In this document: in pieces, positions 9,794 to 18,759 of the stretch | How positions within the stretch are numbered: position 1 is the first letter of the stretch | Layout of the letters: each line of letters begins with the position of its first letter | NCBI RefSeq assembly: GCF_035510375.1 | Contig: NZ_DATKHG010000076.1 | Source of the DNA: Paenibacillus_I sp035510375 | GTDB lineage: Bacteria > Bacillota > Bacilli > Paenibacillales > Paenibacillaceae | DNA: 64,000 nucleotides | Reading direction: 5' to 3' (one strand) | Notes under the pieces: generated by a model | What the model was told of the DNA's origin: nothing | Seen by the model: only the letters and a program-made list of their open reading frames with translations | Databases searched by the model: none | Translations under genes and position numbers: made by a program

Positions 9794-9902
9794 TCTTTCG
9801 TTTTACCGAAAGGGGGGATGCCTTGATCGGACTTTATCGGTCTTTAGGCGGTTTGACAACAGGCATGCGGCAGAGTCAAAACTTTTTGAGAGGAGCATGA
9901 TG

Positions 9903-12815
9903 ATGGGCAAAGGAAAAGTCAAAAGCAGCTTCGCTTTGCTGATTTCGCTTTTGTTACTGTCCGGGCTGGTGTCTTTTCAAGCCAAAGATGCAAACGCTTA
10001 TGCGAGCGGCATGATCAAGCGGATTTATACCGACAAAGCGAGATATAATCCGGGAAGCACGGCGGTCATTAAAGTGGAAATGACGAACAACAGCGGGTCG
10101 GCCTATAACGGGAACGTGAATTTGACCATTAAACAGCTTGCCGACACGGTGTACACGACAAGCCAGGCGATCAATCTGGCGAACGGCGGTTCGACCACCG
10201 TTACGTTTAACTGGACGACGCCGAACACCGATTTCAAAGGGTATTTTGTAAGCGCTACCGCAGGTTCTTCGACGGGGGCTACCGCGATCGACGTGTCCAG
10301 CAATTGGACAAGATTTCCCCGTTACGGCTATATAACGGAATATCCGATCGGGGAATCCGCGGCGGCCACGGATGCCCGGATCAAACAAACGGTCGAGGAC
10401 TATCATACGAACGCCTTTCAATTGTACGACTGGATGTGGCGGCATGAGAACATGATCAAGCGGACGAACGGCGTCATCGACAGCAGCTGGACCGATTGGA
10501 GCGGCAAGCTTACGATGTCGTGGCCGACGATCCGGAATTTGATCTCGTCCATCCACAATTACAACGCGGCTGCGATGCCTTATACGATGAGTTACGCGGC
10601 CCTTCAGGATTATCAGAATATATCCGGCGTCAGCCCGCAATGGGGGATGTACAACAACAGCAACGGCACCGGCCAGCTCGGCTTCGATTTCGACGACAAC
10701 AACCCGAACACGGACATGTGGCTGTTCAACCCGGCCAGCGCAGGCTGGCAAAACTATATTTACGGCCAATACCGGGATATTATCGAGACGGCGGGCTTTG
10801 ACGGCATCCATCTGGATCAGATGGGAGAACGGCCGGACCCATACGATTACAACGGCAACACGATCGATCTTGACAAAAGCTTCTCGGGATTCATCAACAA
10901 TTTGCGCACCAATCTGAACAGCAACGGGATGTCCGACAAGGTGCTCACGTTCAACAACGTGGACGGCGCCGCAAACGGCTGGGCGTTCGACGACGTCACG
11001 AAGAACGCGAACTACGACTTCACGTATACGGAAATCTGGGGCAACGCGAATGATTATATCGAGCTGAAGGATCTGATCGACAAAGCCAAGCGCAATAACG
11101 GCCGGAAAGCGGTCGTGCTGGCGGCGTATATGAACTTCGAGGAAAATACCGGTCCCCGCTACGAAGCGGAATCCGCCGCGCTGAACGGCGTTTCCACGAA
11201 TACCAATCAGCCCGGCTATAGCGGTACGGGATTTGTGGACGGCTTCGGGGAGACAGGGGATTATGTGGAGTTTACCATTACGGTGCCGGAGGAAGGCTGG
11301 TACGGGCTGGTTTTTGCCTACGGCAACGATACCGGCACGAACAACTCGCGCAGCCTGTATGTGGACGGGACGTTCGTCAAGCAGCTGAAATATTTCCTGG
11401 ATCAGCCGAACTGGTCGACGTGGAAATTCGACGAATCCGCCACCGTGTGGCTCACGCCCGGAACGCACACGGTCAAGCTGAGCAAGGAAGCGAACGATAC
11501 CGGCTTCATCAATCTCGACAGCCTGACGCTCGGCACGTTCAACGAACCGTCCGTCCGTTTGACGGCGGCCGCGATTGCGGCTGCGGGCGCTTCCCGGATC
11601 GAGATGGGCGAGGGCGACCAGATGCTCGGCCATCCTTACTTCCCGAACCGGGCCAAGCAAATGCGCGACAGCCTGAAGGAAGCGACCAAGGACCAGTACA
11701 ATTTCATTACCGCTTATGAAAATCTGCTGTTCGACAAGGATGTGTTCAACAGCGATTCCGGCAACCAGTTCGTGGAAATTGCGGGGCAGCCGGTCAGCGG
11801 CCAAGGGGAAGCCGGCAAGATCTGGCAGATGATGAAGCGCACGAACGATTACAACATCGTTCATCTGATCAACCTGAAGAACAGCACCGATACGATCTGG
11901 CGAAATTCCGACAATACGCCGGCTGCATTGGAGCAGTTGTCGACCAAAGTGTATATCGGCAATGAAGAGTCCATCTCGAACGTGTATGTTGCCACGCCGG
12001 ACGCGTACATGGGAGCGACGCAGGAGCTGAGCTTCACGACGGGCACCGACGCCAAAGGCAAGTACGTTCAGTTCACGCTGCCGTCTCTCCAATACTGGGA
12101 CATGATTTACATGAAACGGGCGTTTACGACGCCGGTGAACGATAGTTACGAGGCGGAGAACGCGGTGAAGGTCGACGTCGGCACCAACACGAATTACGCG
12201 GGCTACACCGGAACGGGCTTCGTCGACAATTTTGCGGACAATGACGGCGTAACCTTCACCGTCAAGGCGGCGCAGAACGACGATCAGGCGCTGCGGTTCC
12301 GCTATTCGAACGGAGGCACGGACGCCACCCGCGACATCTTTGTAGACGGCGTCTTTGCAGGCACGGTCAACTTCCCGGCGACGGGCGGCTGGGGCAATTG
12401 GGCGACGGCCGAATTGACGGTTTCCCTGCAGCAGGGCGTTCATACCGTCACGATCTGGAAACGCGTCTCCAACACCGGCGCGATCAATCTGGACAACATG
12501 GATTTGGACAAGACCTACATTTGGCAGTTTGACCGGCGGATTGCGTCGGTTCCGGCCGGCTACCGGATTACATTCCGTACCGGCGCTTCGGGCTGGGTGC
12601 ATCAAGGAACGAACAGCTGGCAGAACGTCGTCGATCTGCAAATGATGCCGAATGGGTCGGGAAATCAGGACATCGATTACGAAATCTCGGTCGGCCCGTT
12701 TGCGTCGGATACAAACGTCGATTTCACATTCCTGTGGGACGACAACGGCAACGGCGTGTTGGAACCGAGCGTCGACCGCTGGGAAGGAACCGATTTTCGC
12801 ATCGCGGTGAATTAG
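9903..12815 (+). CDS. Secreted GH66 with inserted CBM35: cycloisomaltooligosaccharide glucanotransferase
   Basis: 970 aa from ATG 9903, the third of three consecutive ATG codons (9897, 9900, 9903) and the only one well spaced (7 nt) from AGGAG at 9891-9895. It has a signal peptide cleaved near DANAYA. The GH66 barrel has nucleophile Asp305 (GFDGIHLDQMG) and acid/base Glu377 (YTEIWGN). A CBM35 (about 418-543, RYEAESAAL...) is inserted into the catalytic module right after the acid/base region. That insertion distinguishes the cyclising transferases (CITase, e.g. of Bacillus circulans) from ordinary dextranases. A second CBM35 (about 747-867, SYEAENAV...) and an unassigned beta domain follow. 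It should convert dextran to cyclic isomalto-oligosaccharides outside the cell. Its stop codon is embedded in the ribosome site of the next gene. Confidence 0.9.
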   Translation: MGKGKVKSSFALLISLLLLSGLVSFQAKDANAYASGMIKRIYTDKARYNPGSTAVIKVEMTNNSGSAYNGNVNLTIKQLADTVYTTSQAINLANGGSTTVTFNWTTPNTDFKGYFVSATAGSSTGATAIDVSSNWTRFPRYGYITEYPIGESAAATDARIKQTVEDYHTNAFQLYDWMWRHENMIKRTNGVIDSSWTDWSGKLTMSWPTIRNLISSIHNYNAAAMPYTMSYAALQDYQNISGVSPQWGMYNNSNGTGQLGFDFDDNNPNTDMWLFNPASAGWQNYIYGQYRDIIETAGFDGIHLDQMGERPDPYDYNGNTIDLDKSFSGFINNLRTNLNSNGMSDKVLTFNNVDGAANGWAFDDVTKNANYDFTYTEIWGNANDYIELKDLIDKAKRNNGRKAVVLAAYMNFEENTGPRYEAESAALNGVSTNTNQPGYSGTGFVDGFGETGDYVEFTITVPEEGWYGLVFAYGNDTGTNNSRSLYVDGTFVKQLKYFLDQPNWSTWKFDESATVWLTPGTHTVKLSKEANDTGFINLDSLTLGTFNEPSVRLTAAAIAAAGASRIEMGEGDQMLGHPYFPNRAKQMRDSLKEATKDQYNFITAYENLLFDKDVFNSDSGNQFVEIAGQPVSGQGEAGKIWQMMKRTNDYNIVHLINLKNSTDTIWRNSDNTPAALEQLSTKVYIGNEESISNVYVATPDAYMGATQELSFTTGTDAKGKYVQFTLPSLQYWDMIYMKRAFTTPVNDSYEAENAVKVDVGTNTNYAGYTGTGFVDNFADNDGVTFTVKAAQNDDQALRFRYSNGGTDATRDIFVDGVFAGTVNFPATGGWGNWATAELTVSLQQGVHTVTIWKRVSNTGAINLDNMDLDKTYIWQFDRRIASVPAGYRITFRTGASGWVHQGTNSWQNVVDLQMMPNGSGNQDIDYEISVGPFASDTNVDFTFLWDDNGNGVLEPSVDRWEGTDFRIAVN

Positions 12816-12826
12816 GAGGAAAATAA

Positions 12827-15800
12827 ATGGAATCGGGATGGAAACGCAGATTATCCCGCATATCGGTTTCCCTGTTATTCGCCGTGCTCGCGCTGTCCGC
12901 CGCGGCTGAAGCCGGTTCGGCGCGGGAGAGCGTGACGACCCGCAAAGGCGTCGCTCCGATGTATTGGATGGCATACGAAACGCCTTTCACAACGGACACG
13001 GCGCTTTCGGAAGCGCGCTGGAAAGCGAATATCGACTGGTTTGCCGCGAATTACCTGCCGTACGGCTACGACATGGTCAGCACCGACGGCTGGATCGAGG
13101 GCGCGACGATGACGAACGAGAACGGTTATATTCTGAGCTACAACGATTCGTGGATCGCCAATTCGCCTTCGGCCGAAACCGTGGCGGGCATCGACACTTG
13201 GGCGCAATGGGGCGGCTATGCGGCGAGCAAAGGGTTGAAGCTCGGCGTCTATTACAACCCGTTGTGGGTGTCGCCCTCAGCGGTCAACGACACGAGCAAG
13301 AAGGTCGTCGGCAGACCGGACATCGCGATCCGCGACATCGTGGATCTCGCGTACGACTGCGACGGCGACGGCATTGCCGACGGCGACCGCTTCATCACGA
13401 ACCAGCCGGATCCGCTGTATTGGGTCGATGTCACCAAGCCGGGAGCCGAGCAATACGTCAAGGGCTACGTCAACTATTTCAAATCGGTCGGCGCGAAGTT
13501 CCTGAGGGTGGATTTCCTGTCTTTTTATGAAAACGCCAAGCTGGGCACCACGACGTTAACCTGCAAGACCGACGCCAATGGCAACGGGTACGGCTCGCAG
13601 AAGGATCACGGCCGGGCCAATTATGAAACCGCTCTTCGCTGGATGAGCGAAGCCGCCGGAGACGATCTGGTGCTCAGCCTGGTCATGCCGCACCTGTACA
13701 ACCACGGCGAGCTCGAGAAAAAATACGCCGACATGATCCGGATCGACGAGGATGTGTTCAACGGCGGCTGGGACCATATCAGCGGCAGAAGGCAAACCTG
13801 GATGAACGGCTGGTCGCAATGGGCCAATCCGTTCCAGGGACTGACCGCCTTCTCCGACCTGTCCGGCCGCGGCTCGATGATCAACGATGCGGACTTCCTG
13901 CGCATGAACACGTTCAGCGGGCCCTATGCGGACAACGAGCGCAGAACCGCCGTCTCGCTGTTCACGATGGCCGGGGCCCCGATCTCCGTTGCCGATCAAT
14001 ACGACACGATCGGCACGTACGGGAGCTTTTACAAAAATCCGGAAATGATCGAGCTGACGAAAAGGGGCTTTGCCGGAAAGCCGATCTATCTGAACGGCGC
14101 GCCGTTCGAACCGGCCGCGGATGGCCAGCCCGATACCGGCAGCCGCAACAGCGAGAAATGGGTCGGCCAATTGCCGAACGGGGATTGGGCCGTCGGCTTG
14201 TTCAACCGTTCCGATACGGCGAAAACGCTGCCCGTCAATTTCGCCTCGGATCTGGGCGTTCAAACCGACGCCATGACGCGGGATTTGTGGGCCCATCAAG
14301 AAACGGGATACAAGACCTCCTACTCCGTTGCGCTGCCGCCCCATGACAGCGCTGTCATCAAAGCGGTGCCGAAATCGCTCAACCGCAAGTACGAGGCGGA
14401 GGTCGCGGCTTTGACGGGCGGCGCTTCCTTCAACAACGACCATACAGGCTATTCCGCTTTCGGCTTCGCCCAGAAGCTGGATACCGTCGGCGCCAAGGCG
14501 ACGTTCGCGGTTGAGGTGCCGGAGGCGGGGGATTACAAGCTGAACATCCGGTATGCCAATGCAAAAGGCTTCGACAGCACCGTGACGCTGCGCGTCGAGG
14601 ACGTGTATAAGAACGCGATAATAACGCCGCGCGTCCTGACGATGCCGAATCTCGCGAATTGGGTTACGTGGGGCGACAAAACAGAGACCGTTACGCTGGC
14701 CAAAGGCTTGAATCTCGTGCAGCTCGACTATGCAGCCGGCAGCGTCGGCGGCATCAACGTCGATTACATCGAGCTGTTCGGCCGAACGGGCAATCAGGCG
14801 GTCAATCCCGGGTTTGAAACGGGCGGCATCGACGGGTGGACCGAATGGCGTCCGGCCGGCCAGGCGGCCGCGTACGGCGTTGACTCCGTCGACGTTCGCA
14901 GCGGCGCGAAGAAGCTGTATTTCTATGCCGGCTCGCCTTATCAGCAGAGTGTACATCAAGTGGCGAGCGGGCTGCCGAACGGCAATTATGTCGTATCCGC
15001 CTGGGTCAAGCAGCAGTACGAGGTGCCGGATACGTCGCGAATGGAAATTTCGCGGAACGGGACGCAGCAGGTCAACGTCAACATTGCCAACTCGGGTCAA
15101 TATCAGCAAATATCGGCCACCGTGCCGGTCACGACCGGCACGCTCGACCTGGGATTCTATGTCTCATCCCCGGGCGGCACGTCGCTGCAAATCGACGATG
15201 TCCGGATCGAGCGGGCGGATATCCCGTTGTTCAACGCCGATTTCACCGAAGATTACAATTACTGGTCCCGCAAGGGCGATCTGCTTTATACGAAAATCGG
15301 CACCGAAACGGGCGGCAACAAATACGCCGACCTGTTCGGCAGCCAGGCCTACACCAACGACCTGTTTCAATACGCGAACCTGACGCCGGGAACGTATACG
15401 CTTCAGGCGAAGGTTCGCCGCAGCGGCGCGTTCACGAACACGGTGATGTACGCGGACTTTGCGGGGCAAACGAAAACCGTTGCGCTGCCCGCATCCTCGG
15501 ACTGGACGACGGTGACGCTCACCGGAATCGACATCGCCGATGAAGGCGAGGTCGCCAAGCTCGGCTTCTGGACGGATGCGGGCGCCGGCAGCTGGCTCCA
15601 TATCGACGATGTAAAGCTGATCAAGAACGAGCCCGGACAACGGTCCATGGGCAATTATGTGTCGTATGCGCAGTCCGGGAACGCGGTCACCTTCACGCTG
15701 TCGAATACGCCGAAGGTAAGAATCGAATTCGCCAAGCCGGAGATCGCCAGAGTGTGGATGGAACCGAGCGGCGTATTCGACAAGGACGGCTCGTTCGTCG

Positions 15801-18079
15801 TCGACAACGAAACATTCGATTTGGTGGCTTATACGGTGAGCGATCAGGGCGGATACATTCGTCTGCAGTCCGCCGGTTTGACGGTCCGCGTCAACAAATC
15901 GCCTTTCCGGATCGACTACTACGACGCAAGCAATACGAATTACATCGCAGGGGAGCGGGGCGCGGCCGGCTTGGCTTACGGTGCGGGGACGAATGTCTAC
16001 CAGTACATGAAGATGGATCCGAACGAGCGCTTTTACGGGCTCGGGATCGACCGGGATGCGCAATCGCTCGACCGCCGGGGCAAAAGAATCGTCATGAACA
16101 ACGCCATGACGGGCGGATACGGCGGCAATACCTCCGACATATCCGGAACCTTTTTCACCAGCACGAAAGGGTACGGCATTTTTTTCGACAATACGTATCA
16201 GAACGCCGCATTCGATATGGGGCAGGAAAGCTCCGACTATTATTCGTTCAGCGCTCCGAACGGCGAGATGGTCTATTATTTCATCAACGGACCGTCGATG
16301 AGCCAGGTCGGCGCGCGTTACGCCGAGCTTTCCGGGAAGGCGCCCTTGCCGCCGAAATGGGCGCTCGGGTACATCCAGTCCAGATACGGCTACGACAGCT
16401 GGAGCGAGGTGAATGCGGTCGTCGATCAATTCCGGTCGAAGGGCATTCCGCTGGACGGTATCGTATTGGACGTGTTCTGGGCGACGGCGGGACGCTATTT
16501 CGATTTTACGTGGAACACGTCCGGCGGATTCGCCGATCCGGCAGCGAATTTGGCAAGCCTGCGCAATAAAGGGATCCGGGTAACCAACATCGTGGACCCT
16601 TATATCCAGCAGACGGCGGCGAATTACAGCCAAGGCGATGCGAACGGCTATTTCGCCAAGACGGGCGGCGCCACGAAGGTCTATCCGGCATGGTACGGTC
16701 CGTCGGGGCTGATCGATTTTACGAATCCGGCGGCGGCTGCCTGGTATACCAATAATCCGAGCGATACGATGGATGTCCGCAAATTGTGGGATGGCGGCGT
16801 GCGCGGCTGGTGGATCGACCTGAACGAGCCGGAGATCGCAACGAATCCCGCCGATCAATTCATGCGCGGCACGGCCGACAAGATCCGCAACGTCTACGCG
16901 CTCAGTGAAGCGAAAGCGTTCTACGACGCCCAGCGCAGCTACACGAACGAGCGTGTGTGGAGTCTGGCCCGCTCGGGCTTCTCGGGCATTCAGCAGTACG
17001 GGGCAACGGTCTGGACCGGGGATGTCGACGCCTCCTGGGATGCGCTGACGCATAACCTGCAGCTCGGCATCAGCGCGGGCATGTCGGGCATTCCTTATGT
17101 GACGGCCGACGCGGGCGGTTTTAACGGGAAACCGACTCCGGAGCTGTACACAAGGTGGATGCAGGCTGCGGCTTTCATGCCGATCTTCCGCGCGCACGGC
17201 TGCGAATGCGGCGATCCGACGAATACGAGGGAGCCGTGGGCGTTCGGAAGCGCGGCGGAAGCAGCCGTGAAGGATGTCATCAAGCAGAGGTACCGGATGC
17301 TTCCCTATATCTATTCGGCGGCAAGGGATGCGCAGGTTGACGGCACGCCGATCATGAAGCCGCTGGTCCTGGATTATCCGGCCGATCCGAACGCGGCGAA
17401 TCTGCAGAACCAGTGGCTGTTCGGACCGTCGCTGCTGGTGGCACCCGTCCACACTGCCGGGGCGGCAAGCCGTCCGGTCTACCTTCCGGCCGGCACCTGG
17501 TATGACTGGAACAGCGGGTCGAAGTGGAGCGGCGGGCAAACGATCAATTACAATGCGCCGCTCGACACGATACCGCTGCTCGTCAAGGAAGGCTCGATCG
17601 TGCCGCTCGGCAAGGACAAAAACTATGTGTCGGAATCGGCCGACGACTTCATTAACCTGAAAGTTTATCCGTTGCTCGCGGGCGGTTCCACCGGCTTTTC
17701 GTTATATGAAGACGACGGGACGACCTACGGCTATGAGACGGGCGGCAGTTCAACGACCGCCATTGCCGTCAACAAAACGACCGCGGCCATTGCCGTCAAC
17801 AAAACGACCGCGGCCATTACCGTGAATATCGGGGCCAGGCAGGGAAGCTATGCCGGTCAGCCGGCAAACCGCCAATGGCGGTCTGAGGTCAAGGTCGAAT
17901 CGCTGAACGTCGCCACGGTCAAAAGAAACGGCACGGCGCTGACCAAAGTCGACTCTTATAGCGCGTTCAACACCGGGACGGACGTCTGGTATTACGACAC
18001 CGCAACCGGTACGGTATATGTGCAAACGGGCTTCGTGCCGGCTTCACAAGTGCAAACGATCGAACTGACCAATACGTGA
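12827..18079 (+). CDS. Secreted bifunctional GH27 - CBM - GH31 alpha-glucan enzyme
   Basis: 1750 aa with a signal peptide (about 1-30). Residues 40-510 resemble GH27 isomalto-dextranase rather than alpha-galactosidase: MYWMAYETPFTTDTALSEARW, predicted nucleophile Asp229 in KFLRVDFLSFY, candidate acid/base Asp307 or Asp309 in RIDEDVF. A CBM35/CBM6-like module follows (521-650, YEAEVAAL), then two jelly-roll modules beginning NPGFETGGIDGW (657) and NADFTEDYNYW (800). From about 945 there is a GH31 module with nucleophile Asp1331 (WWIDLNEPE) and acid/base Asp1399 (WTGDVDASWD). Both catalytic sets look intact. AGGAGG at 12814-12819 overlaps the upstream stop. The GH27 part would release isomaltose from dextran ends; the GH31 part could be an alpha-glucosidase or 6-alpha-glucosyltransferase. 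The fusion itself is seen directly. Confidence 0.9.
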   Translation: MESGWKRRLSRISVSLLFAVLALSAAAEAGSARESVTTRKGVAPMYWMAYETPFTTDTALSEARWKANIDWFAANYLPYGYDMVSTDGWIEGATMTNENGYILSYNDSWIANSPSAETVAGIDTWAQWGGYAASKGLKLGVYYNPLWVSPSAVNDTSKKVVGRPDIAIRDIVDLAYDCDGDGIADGDRFITNQPDPLYWVDVTKPGAEQYVKGYVNYFKSVGAKFLRVDFLSFYENAKLGTTTLTCKTDANGNGYGSQKDHGRANYETALRWMSEAAGDDLVLSLVMPHLYNHGELEKKYADMIRIDEDVFNGGWDHISGRRQTWMNGWSQWANPFQGLTAFSDLSGRGSMINDADFLRMNTFSGPYADNERRTAVSLFTMAGAPISVADQYDTIGTYGSFYKNPEMIELTKRGFAGKPIYLNGAPFEPAADGQPDTGSRNSEKWVGQLPNGDWAVGLFNRSDTAKTLPVNFASDLGVQTDAMTRDLWAHQETGYKTSYSVALPPHDSAVIKAVPKSLNRKYEAEVAALTGGASFNNDHTGYSAFGFAQKLDTVGAKATFAVEVPEAGDYKLNIRYANAKGFDSTVTLRVEDVYKNAIITPRVLTMPNLANWVTWGDKTETVTLAKGLNLVQLDYAAGSVGGINVDYIELFGRTGNQAVNPGFETGGIDGWTEWRPAGQAAAYGVDSVDVRSGAKKLYFYAGSPYQQSVHQVASGLPNGNYVVSAWVKQQYEVPDTSRMEISRNGTQQVNVNIANSGQYQQISATVPVTTGTLDLGFYVSSPGGTSLQIDDVRIERADIPLFNADFTEDYNYWSRKGDLLYTKIGTETGGNKYADLFGSQAYTNDLFQYANLTPGTYTLQAKVRRSGAFTNTVMYADFAGQTKTVALPASSDWTTVTLTGIDIADEGEVAKLGFWTDAGAGSWLHIDDVKLIKNEPGQRSMGNYVSYAQSGNAVTFTLSNTPKVRIEFAKPEIARVWMEPSGVFDKDGSFVVDNETFDLVAYTVSDQGGYIRLQSAGLTVRVNKSPFRIDYYDASNTNYIAGERGAAGLAYGAGTNVYQYMKMDPNERFYGLGIDRDAQSLDRRGKRIVMNNAMTGGYGGNTSDISGTFFTSTKGYGIFFDNTYQNAAFDMGQESSDYYSFSAPNGEMVYYFINGPSMSQVGARYAELSGKAPLPPKWALGYIQSRYGYDSWSEVNAVVDQFRSKGIPLDGIVLDVFWATAGRYFDFTWNTSGGFADPAANLASLRNKGIRVTNIVDPYIQQTAANYSQGDANGYFAKTGGATKVYPAWYGPSGLIDFTNPAAAAWYTNNPSDTMDVRKLWDGGVRGWWIDLNEPEIATNPADQFMRGTADKIRNVYALSEAKAFYDAQRSYTNERVWSLARSGFSGIQQYGATVWTGDVDASWDALTHNLQLGISAGMSGIPYVTADAGGFNGKPTPELYTRWMQAAAFMPIFRAHGCECGDPTNTREPWAFGSAAEAAVKDVIKQRYRMLPYIYSAARDAQVDGTPIMKPLVLDYPADPNAANLQNQWLFGPSLLVAPVHTAGAASRPVYLPAGTWYDWNSGSKWSGGQTINYNAPLDTIPLLVKEGSIVPLGKDKNYVSESADDFINLKVYPLLAGGSTGFSLYEDDGTTYGYETGGSSTTAIAVNKTTAAIAVNKTTAAITVNIGARQGSYAGQPANRQWRSEVKVESLNVATVKRNGTALTKVDSYSAFNTGTDVWYYDTATGTVYVQTGFVPASQVQTIELTNT
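17759..17830 (+). repeat. 27-bp in-frame tandem repeat inside the GH31 C-terminal domain
   Basis: A 27-bp unit encoding the nine residues KTTAAIAVN occurs about two and a half times in succession, with the last copy changed to AITVN. The DNA copies are nearly identical (gccgtcaacaaaacgaccgc is repeated exactly), so this is a recent slippage duplication that preserves frame. It lies in a beta-strand-rich region after the GH31 catalytic core and is unlikely to affect catalysis. Confidence 0.85.
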
Positions 18080-18759
18080 AAAAGAGCCCGAGAGCGGAAA
18101 CTTGCTCCCTCAGCACGCCCTCTCGCTTGCGGAATCTCGCGGGCGGGGGGCGTTTTGTCGTCCCTAAAAGCAAACAGGCTTGCCCCAAATAACAGGATCC
18201 GGCCCGCTTCTGCCAGTAATATCGCGGCAAAATTAGTTTACGCAAGGTTTGACAAAAAAGGGCGCATGGCTGCCGCATTTGGTTCGAACGTCCTACGCAA
18301 GTTCGTTGCACCAGCATTCGATCATAAACGGTCATAATAATGGTGTAAATTTGATCATGATTAAGCGAATATAGGCGTAAACAAGCGTTAATTGGCGGAA
18401 ACGGGCAATGGAGCACTTCTCATGTTTTATACGTCTTTCACCAACTTGCCGTTGCCGATAATTGTCGCATCCTGTAGAAGTATTGCGAAAGCCGGCTTGC
18501 CCGAGAAAATTGGCAGTGAAAAATGTCCGCAATTTGAATTATTTTCACAAAAGCGTGAAAACGCTGAACATATTATGAAACGGTTGCAAAACCTTGTGCA
18601 ATAAGCTGTTTAAGCCTTTAGCGCTACATTTTGTATTCTATATTTTGACAGTGACGAGCCGAGTCGCTTGCTGATATAGTTCGTGTGCAAGCCGTAAGCG
18701 CAAAAGGCATGCAGATAGCGCAAACGTTTGCACCATAATCAGACAAGGAGTTGGTGAGG
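18080..18759. other. Long intergenic region between the GH27-GH31 and GH31 genes
   Basis: About 680 nt without a convincing gene; short ORFs here lack ribosome sites and family similarity. The first 90 nt contain inverted segments (GCCCGAGAG and CTCTCG) that might form a terminator, but no clean stem with a T-run is visible. The right half is more AT-rich and contains TTGACA at 18645-18650 and a palindromic operator just before the next gene. It therefore most likely holds a terminator and a regulated promoter, separating this block from the downstream GH31-GH13 pair. Confidence 0.5.
18720..18731. promoter_or_regulatory. Palindromic LacI/CcpA-type operator (cre-like)
   Basis: GCAAACGTTTGC is a perfect 12-bp palindrome with the central CG typical of LacI-family operators, including catabolite-responsive elements bound by CcpA. 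It lies about 30 nt upstream of the GH31 start, downstream of a possible -35 TTGACA at 18645. Relative to the B. subtilis cre consensus it deviates at one or two outer positions on each strand. Carbon-catabolite repression of the GH31-GH13 unit is the simple inference. Confidence 0.55.

Noticed and set aside
9954..12974. A very long open frame (1006 codons) on the minus strand
   Set aside because: It lies fully opposite the GH66/CBM35 gene, is rich in Arg, His, Val and Ile, has no ribosome site and matches no family. It is a mirror effect of GC-rich codon use.
13556..15109. A 517-codon minus-strand frame
   Set aside because: Antisense to the GH27 and CBM region; composition is not protein-like and there is no start signal.
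15164..17539. A 791-codon minus-strand frame
   Set aside because: Antisense to the GH31 half of the fusion protein; same compositional artefact.
17759..17830. Possible CRISPR-like repeat
   Set aside because: The units are directly contiguous, in frame and without spacers; it is a coding tandem duplication.
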